Below, one piece after another: positions 17,836-26,691 of a stretch of DNA of 64,000 nucleotides (within the stretch, counting starts at the first letter, position 1; each line of letters starts with the position of its first letter). The translations under genes and the position numbers were made by a program. The stretch covers positions 1 through 64,000 of the forward strand of contig DIWJ01000049.1 of NCBI GenBank assembly GCA_002428445.1, written 5' to 3'. The stretch is from Syntrophaceae bacterium UBA6109 (GTDB lineage: Bacteria; Desulfobacterota; Syntrophia; Syntrophales; UBA6109). The notes beneath the pieces were generated by a model. That model had not been told where the DNA came from and ran no database searches. It saw only the letters and a program-made list of their open reading frames with translations.

Positions 17836-18438
17836 TTAAGGAAGCCTTTTTTTCTTTTGCTTCAAACGCATATCAACTTCCTTCATTTGCTCCAGCTTCT
17901 TTTCCATATCCCCCACCTGCTGCTCGAGCTTATCGATCTGTTTGCTTTGCGCACCCACCTTTTGGTCCCGGCCGGAAATCTCATCGATAAGAGAAGTCAC
18001 CCGCTGTTCGAGCTCGCCGATCTGTTTGCGTTGTGTGCCCGCTTTTTCATCCCTGGTCGAAATCTCATCGATCAGAGAAACCAATACGGCGCTGTCGCGC
18101 CCGTACCTGCTTAACGGATAATCGTTCAGAAGCCGTTGAAAAGCTTCCAGGGCCTTCTGATAGTCTCTGTGCTGATTTCGCGGCAACACATGAATGATGC
18201 CTATCTGAAAAAGAGCCGCGTCGCCGAAAGAGCGGTGCTGCACAAGAATCTGCTCATATTTACTCGCAGCCGTTTCGTAGTCTCCCTGCCTTACAAAAAG
18301 TTCAGCCTGCTCAAAATCCGATTTCGTGATCAGTTCTTCATAAACGTGGGCGCACCCGGACAAGAGAACCGGGGCTATGATGACACAGGCAAGGAGAAGG
18401 TAAAGGTACTTCCATCGCCTATCTTGCTCTTTACCCAT
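17836..18438 (-). CDS. qseG: TPR-like lipoprotein (QseG-like)
   Basis: A 200-residue lipoprotein with an LSGC lipobox (Cys29). Residues about 40-120 form TPR-like helices (ELFVRQGDYETAASKYEQIL and following), and the C-terminal 80 residues form a coiled coil with two near repeats of the SLIDEIS-x-RD pattern. It overlaps the histidine kinase gene by 64 bp and precedes the response-regulator gene, matching the position of qseG, an outer-membrane lipoprotein that signals to the QseE kinase in enterobacteria. The symbol rests on locus organisation, not on strong sequence identity. Confidence 0.7.
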   Translation of the reverse strand: MGKEQDRRWKYLYLLLACVIIAPVLLSGCAHVYEELITKSDFEQAELFVRQGDYETAASKYEQILVQHRSFGDAALFQIGIIHVLPRNQHRDYQKALEAFQRLLNDYPLSRYGRDSAVLVSLIDEISTRDEKAGTQRKQIGELEQRVTSLIDEISGRDQKVGAQSKQIDKLEQQVGDMEKKLEQMKEVDMRLKQKKKRLP

Positions 18439-19889
18439 ATCTGGCCTCCATGCGTATTGACAATATGCCGAACGATCGCCAGTCCCAGACCGGTGCCCAT
18501 GATGGCGCCCCTGCGGTCGTCGACACGCTTGAATTTATCGAATACCTGCTGCAATCCGTCTTCGGGAATCCCCATGCCGTTGTCTGTTACGGATATTTCC
18601 GTTGCCCCTTTTTCGCTGTCGTGAACGGCAGAAACCGTGATCGTTCCTCCTTCCTGCGTGTACTTCCAGGCGTTGCTCAATAAATTTTCCAGCACTTCTT
18701 CAATTCTCTCAATGTCCATCCTCAGCAGAGGAATCTGCCGCGGCATTTCTCGAACGATGCGAATTCTTTTCTTCTGGAACAGCGGCGAGAGCTTCAAGAG
18801 GCTTCTTTCTATGACAGGGCTTATCTCCGCACTGGTGAAAGAAAAATTCATCTTTCCGGCTTCCATGCGTGAAAAGTCAAGGATCCGGTTGACGGAAGCG
18901 ATCAGTCTTTCGCATTCTTCCTTGACCACCCGGAACAATTCTTCCTGCTTCTCGGGAAGATGGGAGAATACCCCTTGCTGAAGCATCGATGACGCTTCCT
19001 TGATGACCGTCAGGGGCGTACGTAATGCATGGGACAGATGGCTGATATAATCAATTTTCATCTGATCCAGTTCCTTCAGCCGATCGCACATGACATTGAA
19101 TGCACCCGCCAATTCTCCGATTTCGGGCGGAGAGGATATCTGCAGCGCTTCTTCAAATTTTCCGCAGGCAATATCTTTCGTCCTTTCTCTGAGCAGCTTG
19201 ATCGGCAGATTGATTTTCCGGGCATTGATAAAGGTTATGACAAGGACAAGCAGAACAACGATCATGACCGCAAGGATGCTGACCTGGGCAATCTGCGCGG
19301 CCATATCTCTGGACTGCGCCAGTTTTGAATCTCTGTTTTCTGCAGAGAGCTTCGATAGGCTGCGCAGTTTCTGATCGATGTTCCTGGTAATTTCCTCCCT
19401 CCTGTTCACGGAAAAACGGCGGCTTTTTCCCCGCTCCGGCTGCTCGCCTGTGGACGTCTTTCGCCCTTGAAGCAATGCATCGTATTGCCCGTAGAATCTT
19501 TCAACGTCCGCCAGCAAACCGTTCCCCGTCCCGGCGTCTGCCAGGCCGGACAGTTCCTGGATTCTTTGCCTGAAATCATTTCTGATCTGGCCGAACTGCC
19601 GGAGGTAGTCCGGATCTCCGGAGATGAGATATTTGTCGTGCGCAGCGTTCATGCTGTAGAGATCATCCAGCGCGTCTTCGACAACTCTGATGATTCGTGC
19701 ATCGTACTTGATGGCGGATTCGATGAGCCCATTCAGATTCTTCAGGGAAAGAATCGTGTAGGTGCTGATAATGCCCACAAGAAGGATGATCAGGAAATTA
19801 CTGATGATCAATCTGTTGAAGATTGTAAGCTTCAGCTTCCTTCCCCCGATGATGTTGGATTTACAAACCCAGCCTTGATGAAATGACAA
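18375..19889 (-). CDS. glrK: Sensor histidine kinase (GlrK/QseE-like)
   Basis: A membrane histidine kinase of about 500 residues. Two transmembrane segments (about 24-48 and 204-222) flank a helical periplasmic sensor of 150 residues. A HAMP domain follows, then a dimerisation helix with the phosphorylated His287 in ISHLSHALRTPLTV, and an ATPase domain with N, G1 (DNGMGIPEDG) and G2 (GTGLGLAI) boxes. The frame opens at TTG 19889; the true start could be about 18 codons later, near a GGGGGAAGGAAG site. It heads the kinase-lipoprotein-regulator locus. In enterobacteria this system responds to envelope cues; the signal here is unknown. Confidence 0.85.
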   Translation of the reverse strand: MSFHQGWVCKSNIIGGRKLKLTIFNRLIISNFLIILLVGIISTYTILSLKNLNGLIESAIKYDARIIRVVEDALDDLYSMNAAHDKYLISGDPDYLRQFGQIRNDFRQRIQELSGLADAGTGNGLLADVERFYGQYDALLQGRKTSTGEQPERGKSRRFSVNRREEITRNIDQKLRSLSKLSAENRDSKLAQSRDMAAQIAQVSILAVMIVVLLVLVITFINARKINLPIKLLRERTKDIACGKFEEALQISSPPEIGELAGAFNVMCDRLKELDQMKIDYISHLSHALRTPLTVIKEASSMLQQGVFSHLPEKQEELFRVVKEECERLIASVNRILDFSRMEAGKMNFSFTSAEISPVIERSLLKLSPLFQKKRIRIVREMPRQIPLLRMDIERIEEVLENLLSNAWKYTQEGGTITVSAVHDSEKGATEISVTDNGMGIPEDGLQQVFDKFKRVDDRRGAIMGTGLGLAIVRHIVNTHGGQIWVKSKIGDGSTFTFSLPVSS

Positions 19890-20043
19890 CTTCCGCTTTG
19901 CATGAAACGACGATAAGAGAAGACCGCCGGCATGTCAATAGCGTACCGGTGACCGCACGAGAGCCTCCAAGCCCCTCTGGCGGGGCCTATGCCTTTGTGC
20001 TATGTTGCCGGTGCTCAAAACCCCACGAACCCGGGAGAACCTC

Positions 20044-20940
20044 ATGTCTTTTCGTGTCCGAGATGTCCTTTGCCTGTGTCTCTTTCTGGTCCTGGCTCTG
20101 CCGCCGCAGGCCCCGGCCGCCCCTTCCGCGGACTCGGTCCTTTACGAAGGCGATTCGATTTACAACCACATCACCATCTGGCAGGCGGACGATGAGCGCT
20201 GCATGCTCTTCGGACGGCACCGGGACCTCCGCCAGACCTGTATCAGCCTGAAGACACCCGACCTGTCGCTCCTGGAGTACACGGCCATGTTCTTCGGCGG
20301 ATTTCTGTTCCGGCCGGAGACGGAAAAGGTCTGCCTGATCGGTCTCGGCGGCGGATACATCCCCGCCGTTTTCCGCGCCCACCTGCCCGGCGTGCGCCTT
20401 GACACCGTGGAGGTGGATCCCCTGGTGCACCGCCTCGCCGTGGAGCATTTCGGCTTCCGGACGCCCGCGGGCCATACGATCACGATCGACGATGGGCGCC
20501 AGTACCTGAAGAAGACCAAAAAGCGTTACGATCAGATCTGGATCGACGCCTTCAATTCCGACTATATCCCGGCCCACATGACAACGAAGGAATTCCTGAC
20601 GATCGCAAAATCGCGTCTCCGGGAGCACGGCATCGTCGCGCAGAACATGTTCCGCTCGAACCGTCTCTTCGACGCCCAGGTGACAACCTACCGGGAGGTC
20701 TTCCCCCACGTCTTCGTCTTCCAGGGACGGATGAGCGACAACTGCATCATCTTCGCGGCGGTCAAGCCGTCCGTCCGGCCTGAAGCGATTCAGCAGGAGG
20801 CCGCCCGCCGGGGAGGAAAAATCGGCCTTATCGACCTCCGTTACGAAGCGGCGAAGATCAACCCGAATCCCGTCATCCGCAAGGCGCCCGTCCTGACGGA
20901 CGATTTCAATCCCGCGAACCTGCTCTTGATGGAAAAGTAG
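20044..20940 (+). CDS. Secreted spermidine-synthase-like methyltransferase-fold enzyme
   Basis: 298 residues from ATG 20044 behind GGGAGA. An N-terminal signal peptide (CLCLFLVLALPPQAPAA) is followed by a SpeE-like Rossmann domain: CLIGLGGGYIP (nucleoside-binding glycine loop), VEVDPLVHRLA and the IWIDAFNSDYIPAHM segment, where the aminopropyltransferase has its catalytic Asp. Known bacterial relatives are often one polypeptide with an N-terminal membrane domain; here that domain is encoded by the next gene, 10 bp downstream. Export of a SpeE fold is odd because its usual substrates are cytosolic. True polyamine synthesis is not proven. Confidence 0.75.
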   Translation: MSFRVRDVLCLCLFLVLALPPQAPAAPSADSVLYEGDSIYNHITIWQADDERCMLFGRHRDLRQTCISLKTPDLSLLEYTAMFFGGFLFRPETEKVCLIGLGGGYIPAVFRAHLPGVRLDTVEVDPLVHRLAVEHFGFRTPAGHTITIDDGRQYLKKTKKRYDQIWIDAFNSDYIPAHMTTKEFLTIAKSRLREHGIVAQNMFRSNRLFDAQVTTYREVFPHVFVFQGRMSDNCIIFAAVKPSVRPEAIQQEAARRGGKIGLIDLRYEAAKINPNPVIRKAPVLTDDFNPANLLLMEK

Positions 20941-20950
20941 GAGGAACAAG

Positions 20951-21565
20951 ATGACCGTCGTCTACGGCGCGTTCTCGGCGCTGCTCGTGCTCTTCGGTGC
21001 CGTGATCATGATGCTGGAAATCCTTGCCTCCAATCTGATGTCGCCCTATTTCGGCGGCTCCGTCTTCATCTGGGGAAGCATCATCAGCTCCATCATGGTC
21101 CACCTGTCCGTGGGTTACGTCCTGGGAGGGTATTTCGCCCGCAGGACCGCGCGGGTAAGAACCCTGCTGCTCTTCCTTGCTGCGGGGTCCGTCTGGGTGA
21201 TCCTGATTCCCTCTCTGCACCCGCCCGTCTGCGAGTTCATCTCGAATGCCATCGACGATGTGCGCTACGGTTCACTGGCGGCCATGAACGTCATCTTTTT
21301 CGTTCCCATCACGATCATGGCGATGGTCTCGCCTTACGTCATCGGCATCCTCGGGGAATACCGGCGCCGGACGAGGCTTACCGCAGGCATGATCCTCTTC
21401 ATCTCCACGATGGGCTCTTTTGTCGGCACCAACGTCACCGCCTTCTATCTCATCAACCTATTTCCCATCTCGGGCATCGTCCGCAGCATCGGCATCATCT
21501 GCCTCGCCGCGTCGCTTCTCCTGATGTTTTTCAAGATCGACGAGCGGCTGCGGACGGGAGAATAA
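20951..21565 (+). CDS. Multispan membrane partner of spermidine-synthase-like protein
   Basis: A 204-residue integral membrane protein with about six hydrophobic segments. The start IMMLEILASNLMSPYFGGSVF matches the N-terminal membrane half of fused membrane/spermidine synthase proteins, including the conserved ELxASxLxxPYFG pattern. AGGAGG precedes the ATG and the gene follows its soluble counterpart by 10 bp, so they form an operon. The order (soluble gene first, membrane gene second) is reversed relative to the domain order in fused relatives. The transported or modified compound is unknown. Confidence 0.75.
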   Translation: MTVVYGAFSALLVLFGAVIMMLEILASNLMSPYFGGSVFIWGSIISSIMVHLSVGYVLGGYFARRTARVRTLLLFLAAGSVWVILIPSLHPPVCEFISNAIDDVRYGSLAAMNVIFFVPITIMAMVSPYVIGILGEYRRRTRLTAGMILFISTMGSFVGTNVTAFYLINLFPISGIVRSIGIICLAASLLLMFFKIDERLRTGE

Positions 21566-21637
21566 CCTGTCCCTTTTCATGGATGACCATTCCCGACATC
21601 AGAGCCGCGCTGATCAATCAAACCTGCAGGAGGGAAC

Positions 21638-21973
21638 ATGAACGCAAAACACCCCGTCATGCATAAGCAAGCCTTGGCATCTTTTTTATTGCTGATTGCC
21701 TCGATCTTTCTCCTGACTTCCGGACTTCCGCTCCACTTCGCGGCTGCTTCTCGCAATGGGACGGGCTACCATGTTCTCATGACGATTCATAACACGTCTG
21801 CGCTGATTTTCGTTGCGGCCGCACTGGCGCATGTTTATTGGAACCGACGATCGATCAAGATCCGCCTTCTACGGGAAGCGGGAGACTTTCTCCGGCCGGG
21901 GAAGGAATTGACTGCCGCCGTCGCCATCGTCCTTGGCATCGTGGCATTCGCATTGTCGCACACATTTCATTGA
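21638..21973 (+). CDS. DUF4405-like small membrane protein
   Basis: 111 residues with three hydrophobic segments (about 11-35, 48-66 and 90-108). Histidines in HNTSALIFVAAALAHVYWN and near GYHVLMTIH are placed as in DUF4405/cytochrome-b-like membrane proteins that may bind haem. A strong AGGAGG site precedes the ATG. It is convergent with the MFS gene downstream, only 7 bp from its end. Function is inferred from the fold pattern alone. Confidence 0.65.
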   Translation: MNAKHPVMHKQALASFLLLIASIFLLTSGLPLHFAAASRNGTGYHVLMTIHNTSALIFVAAALAHVYWNRRSIKIRLLREAGDFLRPGKELTAAVAIVLGIVAFALSHTFH

Positions 21974-21980
21974 AACGCTT

Positions 21981-23267
21981 TTACGGAGCCTGGACGGGGT
22001 GTTGCGGCGGCCGCAGATAGATCGTGACAAGCCCCGACAGGACAAAGACTCCCGCAAAGAAGTAGAAGGGAATCGCGTAATTGCCGAACAGATCGAAGCA
22101 AAACCCGGCAAAGAGAGGACCGAGGGCATTGGCGCCGAACCAGAATGGATTCGCCAGACCGAAGATGCTGCCCATAGACCGGCGCCCGAAAAAATCCGCC
22201 CAGACGATGGGGATCATGGGAATTCTGCCGCCGTGGAAGATCCCGTGCAGGGCCGTCAGCAGGAACACGATTCCGATCCCGAGCGCTCCGTCCAGCCTGA
22301 ACAGGATCGACCAATAGAGCAGGACAAATATCAACCCGCCGACGGCGACGTTTACCACGAGGAGGTTCAGGATGCGGAACTTCTCGGCGAGCATGCCCCA
22401 CAGCGCCGATCCCACCATGCCGAAAACGGCAATCGTCGTAAGCACGAGGACCGCCGTCGTTTCCGGGAACCCCTGGTCGGTGAGGAACGGATAGATGTGA
22501 AAATTGATGCCGGCCTGCGCGAAGGGGATCAGGCTGCAGACAGACGTGAGCGTCCAGAAGGTTCTTGTCCGTGCCGCCTGCGCCCGGGTCCAGACCGGCT
22601 CCGAATCCGCGCCGCAGGCCTCGCCCGGAGCGCCGGTCTCGAGCGCCACCTTCGCCGAGGCAGGAGATGCGCCGTCCGGAAGGAGCCCCATGTCTTCCGG
22701 ACTGCGGCGCATGAAAAGCACCGTGGGAATCCCGGACATCAGGAATACCACGATGCCCAGGCCGCTCCATGCCAGCCGCCAGCCGATCGCAAGGATGAAG
22801 AACTGAACCATCAGCGGAAGAAGGGCGCCGCCGAGACGGTCGCCGATGCGCGCGATCCCCATGGCCCTGCCCCGCTGGCGGACAAACCAGTTGGCGACCG
22901 AAACCGACACGGCGAGTCCCAGCACCCCCACGGCGATCATCCGGCCCACCCCGAAAAAGAGGTAGAGCTGCCAGATGGACCCGACGAATGTCATGGCCAC
23001 CAATCCGAGGCTCAGGAACAGGATCCCCCAGAAGCCCACCATTCTCGGCCCGTAACGGTCGAGCATCGGACCGACGGCCAGCGACAGCAGGCCGCCGCTG
23101 ACTGAGCCGAAGGCGATTGCCCCGGTGACGGAAGCCCGGGACCACCCGAATTCACTCACCATCGGTTTCATGAAGATAGACAGGATATTCTGAAAGACGC
23201 CGGATTCCGTGAAGCTGATCAGGAATGCGACAGCAACGATGATCCAGCCGTAAAACGGTTTGCGCAA
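21981..23267 (-). CDS. MFS transporter, oxalate/formate or monocarboxylate type
   Basis: A 428-residue major facilitator with twelve predicted spans. The N-terminus (YGWIIVAVAFLISF, then EFGWSRASVTGAIAF) and the DRYGPRMVGFWG loop are typical of the OFA/MCT branch that exchanges small carboxylates. It is last in a same-strand run korA-korB-menA-menG-methyltransferase-MFS, with 83 bp before it, so it may be co-expressed. Import or export of a 2-oxoacid or related acid would fit the oxidoreductase upstream, but this is inference. Confidence 0.82.
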   Translation of the reverse strand: MRKPFYGWIIVAVAFLISFTESGVFQNILSIFMKPMVSEFGWSRASVTGAIAFGSVSGGLLSLAVGPMLDRYGPRMVGFWGILFLSLGLVAMTFVGSIWQLYLFFGVGRMIAVGVLGLAVSVSVANWFVRQRGRAMGIARIGDRLGGALLPLMVQFFILAIGWRLAWSGLGIVVFLMSGIPTVLFMRRSPEDMGLLPDGASPASAKVALETGAPGEACGADSEPVWTRAQAARTRTFWTLTSVCSLIPFAQAGINFHIYPFLTDQGFPETTAVLVLTTIAVFGMVGSALWGMLAEKFRILNLLVVNVAVGGLIFVLLYWSILFRLDGALGIGIVFLLTALHGIFHGGRIPMIPIVWADFFGRRSMGSIFGLANPFWFGANALGPLFAGFCFDLFGNYAIPFYFFAGVFVLSGLVTIYLRPPQHPVQAP

Positions 23268-23350
23268 AAGGACACCTTCCTTTTTCTATCCCGCGCGCCC
23301 TGTCCCGGAACCGGCCAAAGCCGGGGGGAGGCAAGCGCGTTGATTGGCCT

Positions 23351-24028
23351 TCATGGTTTCATCCAACGGGCGACAACGAAGGCCCCCGTTTCCCGGCGCT
23401 GCTCGCGCCCCCCGGTCTCCAGGGCTCTTGCCCGCTCCGGATCTTCGTCCTTGAGGAAGTGGATGGCCGTCCGGGCCTCGCCTGCGACGGGTGCGCAGGC
23501 CAGAAGCTCCCCGGGCGAACGAAAGACGGCGTTCCGGAAGATCGGCTTCTCGCCGCTTGCCGCCTGAGCCTTCCGCCGCTCGGCCCAGGGGCTCAGGCGG
23601 TTCAGGGAGGCGACGACGACCGGTGCACCCGGTCGCGCCACGCGGAATAGTTCGGCAACGGCGGCGGCGCCGTCCCGGAAGAACTCAATCGCCGTGATGG
23701 AGGCCACGCGGTCGAAGGAGTCGCCGGCGAAGGGCAGCCTCGCCATATCGCCCGCCACCGCGACAAAGGGCGCTTTGCCGGCGCGCCGCTGCGCCCGGCG
23801 GAGCATGGAAAGGGAGATGTCGAGCCCGACCACGGACGCGCCCTTCGCGAGGAACCCCGCGGTGAAGATGCCGGTCCCGCAACCCACGTCCAGGATCCGC
23901 TCGCCGGGCCGGGGCGCCAGCAGCTCCAGGACCAGTTCCTGCTCATAGGCCCGCACGAGTTTGCCGATCGGTGTTTCAAACCATCGGTCGTAACGATCCG
24001 GCCAGTCGTCGAATATCTGCTCTGTCAT
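23351..24028 (-). CDS. Class I SAM-dependent methyltransferase (UbiE/COQ5-like fold)
   Basis: 225 residues from ATG 24028. It has the SAM-binding ILDVGCGTGIFTAGF motif near residues 44-58, VVGLDIS (motif post-I) and MARLPFAGDSFDRV. It sits 50 bp downstream of menG on the same strand. A longer frame upstream has no similarity and overlaps menG. The substrate is not evident; with menG already present, it may modify the quinone or another small molecule. Confidence 0.8.
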   Translation of the reverse strand: MTEQIFDDWPDRYDRWFETPIGKLVRAYEQELVLELLAPRPGERILDVGCGTGIFTAGFLAKGASVVGLDISLSMLRRAQRRAGKAPFVAVAGDMARLPFAGDSFDRVASITAIEFFRDGAAAVAELFRVARPGAPVVVASLNRLSPWAERRKAQAASGEKPIFRNAVFRSPGELLACAPVAGEARTAIHFLKDEDPERARALETGGREQRRETGAFVVARWMKP

Positions 24029-24078
24029 CTTTTCCCTGGTTTCTGAGTCCGGAATGTTCTTCCCGGGACACATGTTTC

Positions 24079-24801
24079 CTATTTCCAGGCCACGTAGAGC
24101 GCCGCCGCCCCGAAGAACATCCGCTTCGCATCGGCCCGCCGGAAGCCGGCCTCCTGGAGAAACCGCACCATCTCCTCCGCTCCGTAGTAACGGGCGGCGG
24201 AATCCGCCAGATACCGGTAGGCCTGCGGGCAATCGGAAAGCAGCGCACCGACGGGAACCACGAAACCCCGCAGAAAAACACGATGGAAAACGCGGATCAG
24301 CGGGTTCGGAGGCTGGCTGGTTTCAACGATGACGAACCTTCCCCCCGGCTTGAGGACGCGCAGGATCTCCGCGAGGAACTTTCCCGTCAGCGGGTTCTTA
24401 TAGGTCAGGTTCCGGAAGGCAAACGAGATGCCGATGCAATCGAAGCAGTCGGGGGTGAAGGGAAGGCCGGCTGCGTCGCCGAGGACGAAGAACGGTCCCG
24501 CCGGCTGCGGCATCCGTTTCGCCTTTCCGCGTGCGGCCTCCAGCATCGGGGCGCTGTAATCCACGCCGACGACCCGGGTGGGAAAATCCGCCGCCCCGGC
24601 GATACCGAGGCCAAGGTCGCCGGTTCCGCAGCAGAGGTCCAGCACGGTTCCCGGCGCACCCTCCAGGCAGGCTTCCACAGCCTTCTTCCGCCAGCCGAAA
24701 TCCAGCCCCAGCGTCATGACATGGTTGATGAGGTCGTACTGCGGCGTCACCGAGGTGAAGATTCCATGCAGCGGTTTCCTGACGGTCTTCCGGTCGCTCA
24801 T
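24079..24801 (-). CDS. menG: Demethylmenaquinone methyltransferase
   Basis: A 240-residue UbiE/MenG family enzyme that adds the C2 methyl group in the last step of menaquinone synthesis. Signatures are NHVMTLGLDFGWR near residues 26-38, the SAM loop VLDLCCGTGDLG at 53-64, and ISFAFRNLTYKNPL (the UbiE family signature with FxxRN). It begins 6 bp after menA. A ubiquinone role is unlikely in the apparent anaerobic setting, so menG is preferred over ubiE. Confidence 0.9.
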   Translation of the reverse strand: MSDRKTVRKPLHGIFTSVTPQYDLINHVMTLGLDFGWRKKAVEACLEGAPGTVLDLCCGTGDLGLGIAGAADFPTRVVGVDYSAPMLEAARGKAKRMPQPAGPFFVLGDAAGLPFTPDCFDCIGISFAFRNLTYKNPLTGKFLAEILRVLKPGGRFVIVETSQPPNPLIRVFHRVFLRGFVVPVGALLSDCPQAYRYLADSAARYYGAEEMVRFLQEAGFRRADAKRMFFGAAALYVAWK

Positions 24802-24807
24802 CGATCT

Positions 24808-25719
24808 CTACTCCGGAAAGATTCCGCCCAGGATGTACCCGGCCGCAAGCAGGGCCTGGGTCAGGAGAACCAGCAGGACGTTCTTCATCATGACCGGCAG
24901 GAAGGCCTGCATATCGTCGTAGCGGTACACTCCCCGGATCACCTGGAAGGCGATGGGCAGCGTCAGGAGGGCCAGAAGCGCAAAGGCCGGCATCCGCCCG
25001 TCCGCCACCGCCCAGACGATCCAGACGTAGGTGAGAAGGGTGAAGAGGGAAAAGACGGAGGCAGCCTTCTTTTTGCCGAGAACAATCGGGAGCGTGCGCC
25101 GTTTCACGGTGATATCCGCTTCGGCGTCCGGGAACTCATTGAGGAGAAGAAGGTTGTGCACAAGGAAGAACGACGGCATCGAGGCGATAAAGACGGATCC
25201 GGTATATTGGCCGGTATGGACGAAATAGGCGCCCATGACGGGCAGGATGCCGAGCCCCAGGCCGGGCGACCACTCCGGATAGCCCATTCTCAAAATAACC
25301 GGGGTATACAGGACGATCAACAGCGTCGCGAGCACGAGCAGCGGCACAAGCATCCATCCCTTTACCAGCGTGAAGAATACGCCGATCGGGATAATGAAGA
25401 TGAAACAGACGATGCCCAGGATCAGGGCCTCCCGCATCGTCAAGAGTCCGCCGGGAATGGCGCCGCTGCCCCCGCTGAAGGGCGTGCGGCGGATCTCGAA
25501 ATCGAGTCCGCTCCGGGCGTCGAAATAGTCGTTGAAAATATTGACGGCCGCATGGGCGACGAGCAGGCCGAAGGTTGCAAGAATCGCGTACACCATATGA
25601 AATGGGGATCCGGTCCGCCGCGATTCGTACCAGGCGACGGCGGCCCCGAGAATCCCCAGAATCAATGCCAGAATCAAAAAATTGACGCGGATGATCGTAA
25701 CGATGCCCTTGAACTTCAT
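24808..25719 (-). CDS. menA: UbiA-family prenyltransferase, likely DHNA polyprenyltransferase
   Basis: A 303-residue membrane prenyltransferase with about nine spans. The first Asp-rich motif is NIFNDYFDARSGLD and the second is NEFPDAEADITVKRRT, together binding the Mg-polyprenyl diphosphate. Placement directly before menG supports attachment of the polyprenyl chain to 1,4-dihydroxy-2-naphthoate. The ATG at 25719 gives a MenA-like N-terminus (MKFKGIVTIIRVNFL). Other UbiA enzymes (haem o, ubiquinone) are less likely from context. Confidence 0.85.
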   Translation of the reverse strand: MKFKGIVTIIRVNFLILALILGILGAAVAWYESRRTGSPFHMVYAILATFGLLVAHAAVNIFNDYFDARSGLDFEIRRTPFSGGSGAIPGGLLTMREALILGIVCFIFIIPIGVFFTLVKGWMLVPLLVLATLLIVLYTPVILRMGYPEWSPGLGLGILPVMGAYFVHTGQYTGSVFIASMPSFFLVHNLLLLNEFPDAEADITVKRRTLPIVLGKKKAASVFSLFTLLTYVWIVWAVADGRMPAFALLALLTLPIAFQVIRGVYRYDDMQAFLPVMMKNVLLVLLTQALLAAGYILGGIFPE

Positions 25720-25821
25720 CAAGACTCCTGTTGTCCAATCCCCGTTTTCCACCCGGCTTTCAGCCCGCGACAGTGCACGATTTCCTTCACCCCGGGGCGA
25801 ATCGCAAGACCGCCCGGCCCG

Positions 25822-26691
25822 TCAGGCGACGCGGCGCGAGGCGACGTATGCGTTCCATTTGCCCCAGTCCACTTCGCGCCGGAAGAGTGGCTCGCTGCTG
25901 TCGCGGTAAGCGACCAGGGTCTCCTCGAATGTGGGCGCTCCCTGACGCTCGAAGATCACCCCCAGCGGGTAACGACCTGTTTCCCCCGCCAGACGCAAGG
26001 CAGCTTCCCGGTCGGCCGGGTCGTGTTCCGCACCGAGATCATAGGCGTGCTCCTTGAACCAGGAAAAGGTATTGAGTTTGTTGAAGGCGACGCAAGGCTG
26101 GAAGACGTCCACGAGGGCGTAGCCCCGGTGGCGGAAGGCCCGTTCGAGAATCGCCGCCGTCCGCGGGATATCGCCTGCGAAGGCCCTCGCCACGAAGCCG
26201 GCGCCCAGGGCGACGGCGACGGCCAGCGGGTTGAAAGGCTCGGCCGTGACGCCCGCCGTCTGGAGCGGCGTCCGAAATTCCCGCAGGCTCGTCGGCGACG
26301 CCTGCCCCTTCGTCAAGCCATAGACCATGTTGTTGTGGACGATCTGCGTGAGGTCCGGATTGCGGCGGATCGCGTGGAGAAAGTGGTTGCCGCCCTCGCC
26401 GTACATATCCCCGTCCCCGCTCTCGGCGATCACCATGAGCGAAGGATTGGCGGCCTTGATCGCCGTCGCCGCCGGCAGCGCCCTTCCGTGCAGTCCGTTG
26501 AAGAAATTCGTGCGCAGGTAATGCGGCGCCTTGGCGGCCTGGCCGATGCCGGAAACGACGACCAGACCCTCCGGCCCCATCCCGATGGCGTTCAATGCCC
26601 GCTTGAGGGCCGTCAGGATGGCGAAGTTGCCACAGCCGGGGCACCAGGCGATGTCGATCGGGCCCATGTCGAACCGGTCCATGTCCGTCAT
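25822..26691 (-). CDS. korB: 2-oxoacid:ferredoxin oxidoreductase, beta subunit
   Basis: A 289-residue TPP-binding subunit. CPGCGN with Cys17 and Cys20, the ESGDGDMYGEGGNHF Mg-TPP motif and VHNNMVYGLTKGQASPTS are typical of KorB-type (2-oxoglutarate) oxidoreductases that reduce ferredoxin while making acyl-CoA. The ATG overlaps the alpha-subunit stop by 4 bp. No separate ferredoxin-like delta subunit is adjacent. Pyruvate or branched-chain substrates remain possible; 2-oxoglutarate is the best guess from the two-subunit layout. Confidence 0.87.
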   Translation of the reverse strand: MTDMDRFDMGPIDIAWCPGCGNFAILTALKRALNAIGMGPEGLVVVSGIGQAAKAPHYLRTNFFNGLHGRALPAATAIKAANPSLMVIAESGDGDMYGEGGNHFLHAIRRNPDLTQIVHNNMVYGLTKGQASPTSLREFRTPLQTAGVTAEPFNPLAVAVALGAGFVARAFAGDIPRTAAILERAFRHRGYALVDVFQPCVAFNKLNTFSWFKEHAYDLGAEHDPADREAALRLAGETGRYPLGVIFERQGAPTFEETLVAYRDSSEPLFRREVDWGKWNAYVASRRVA

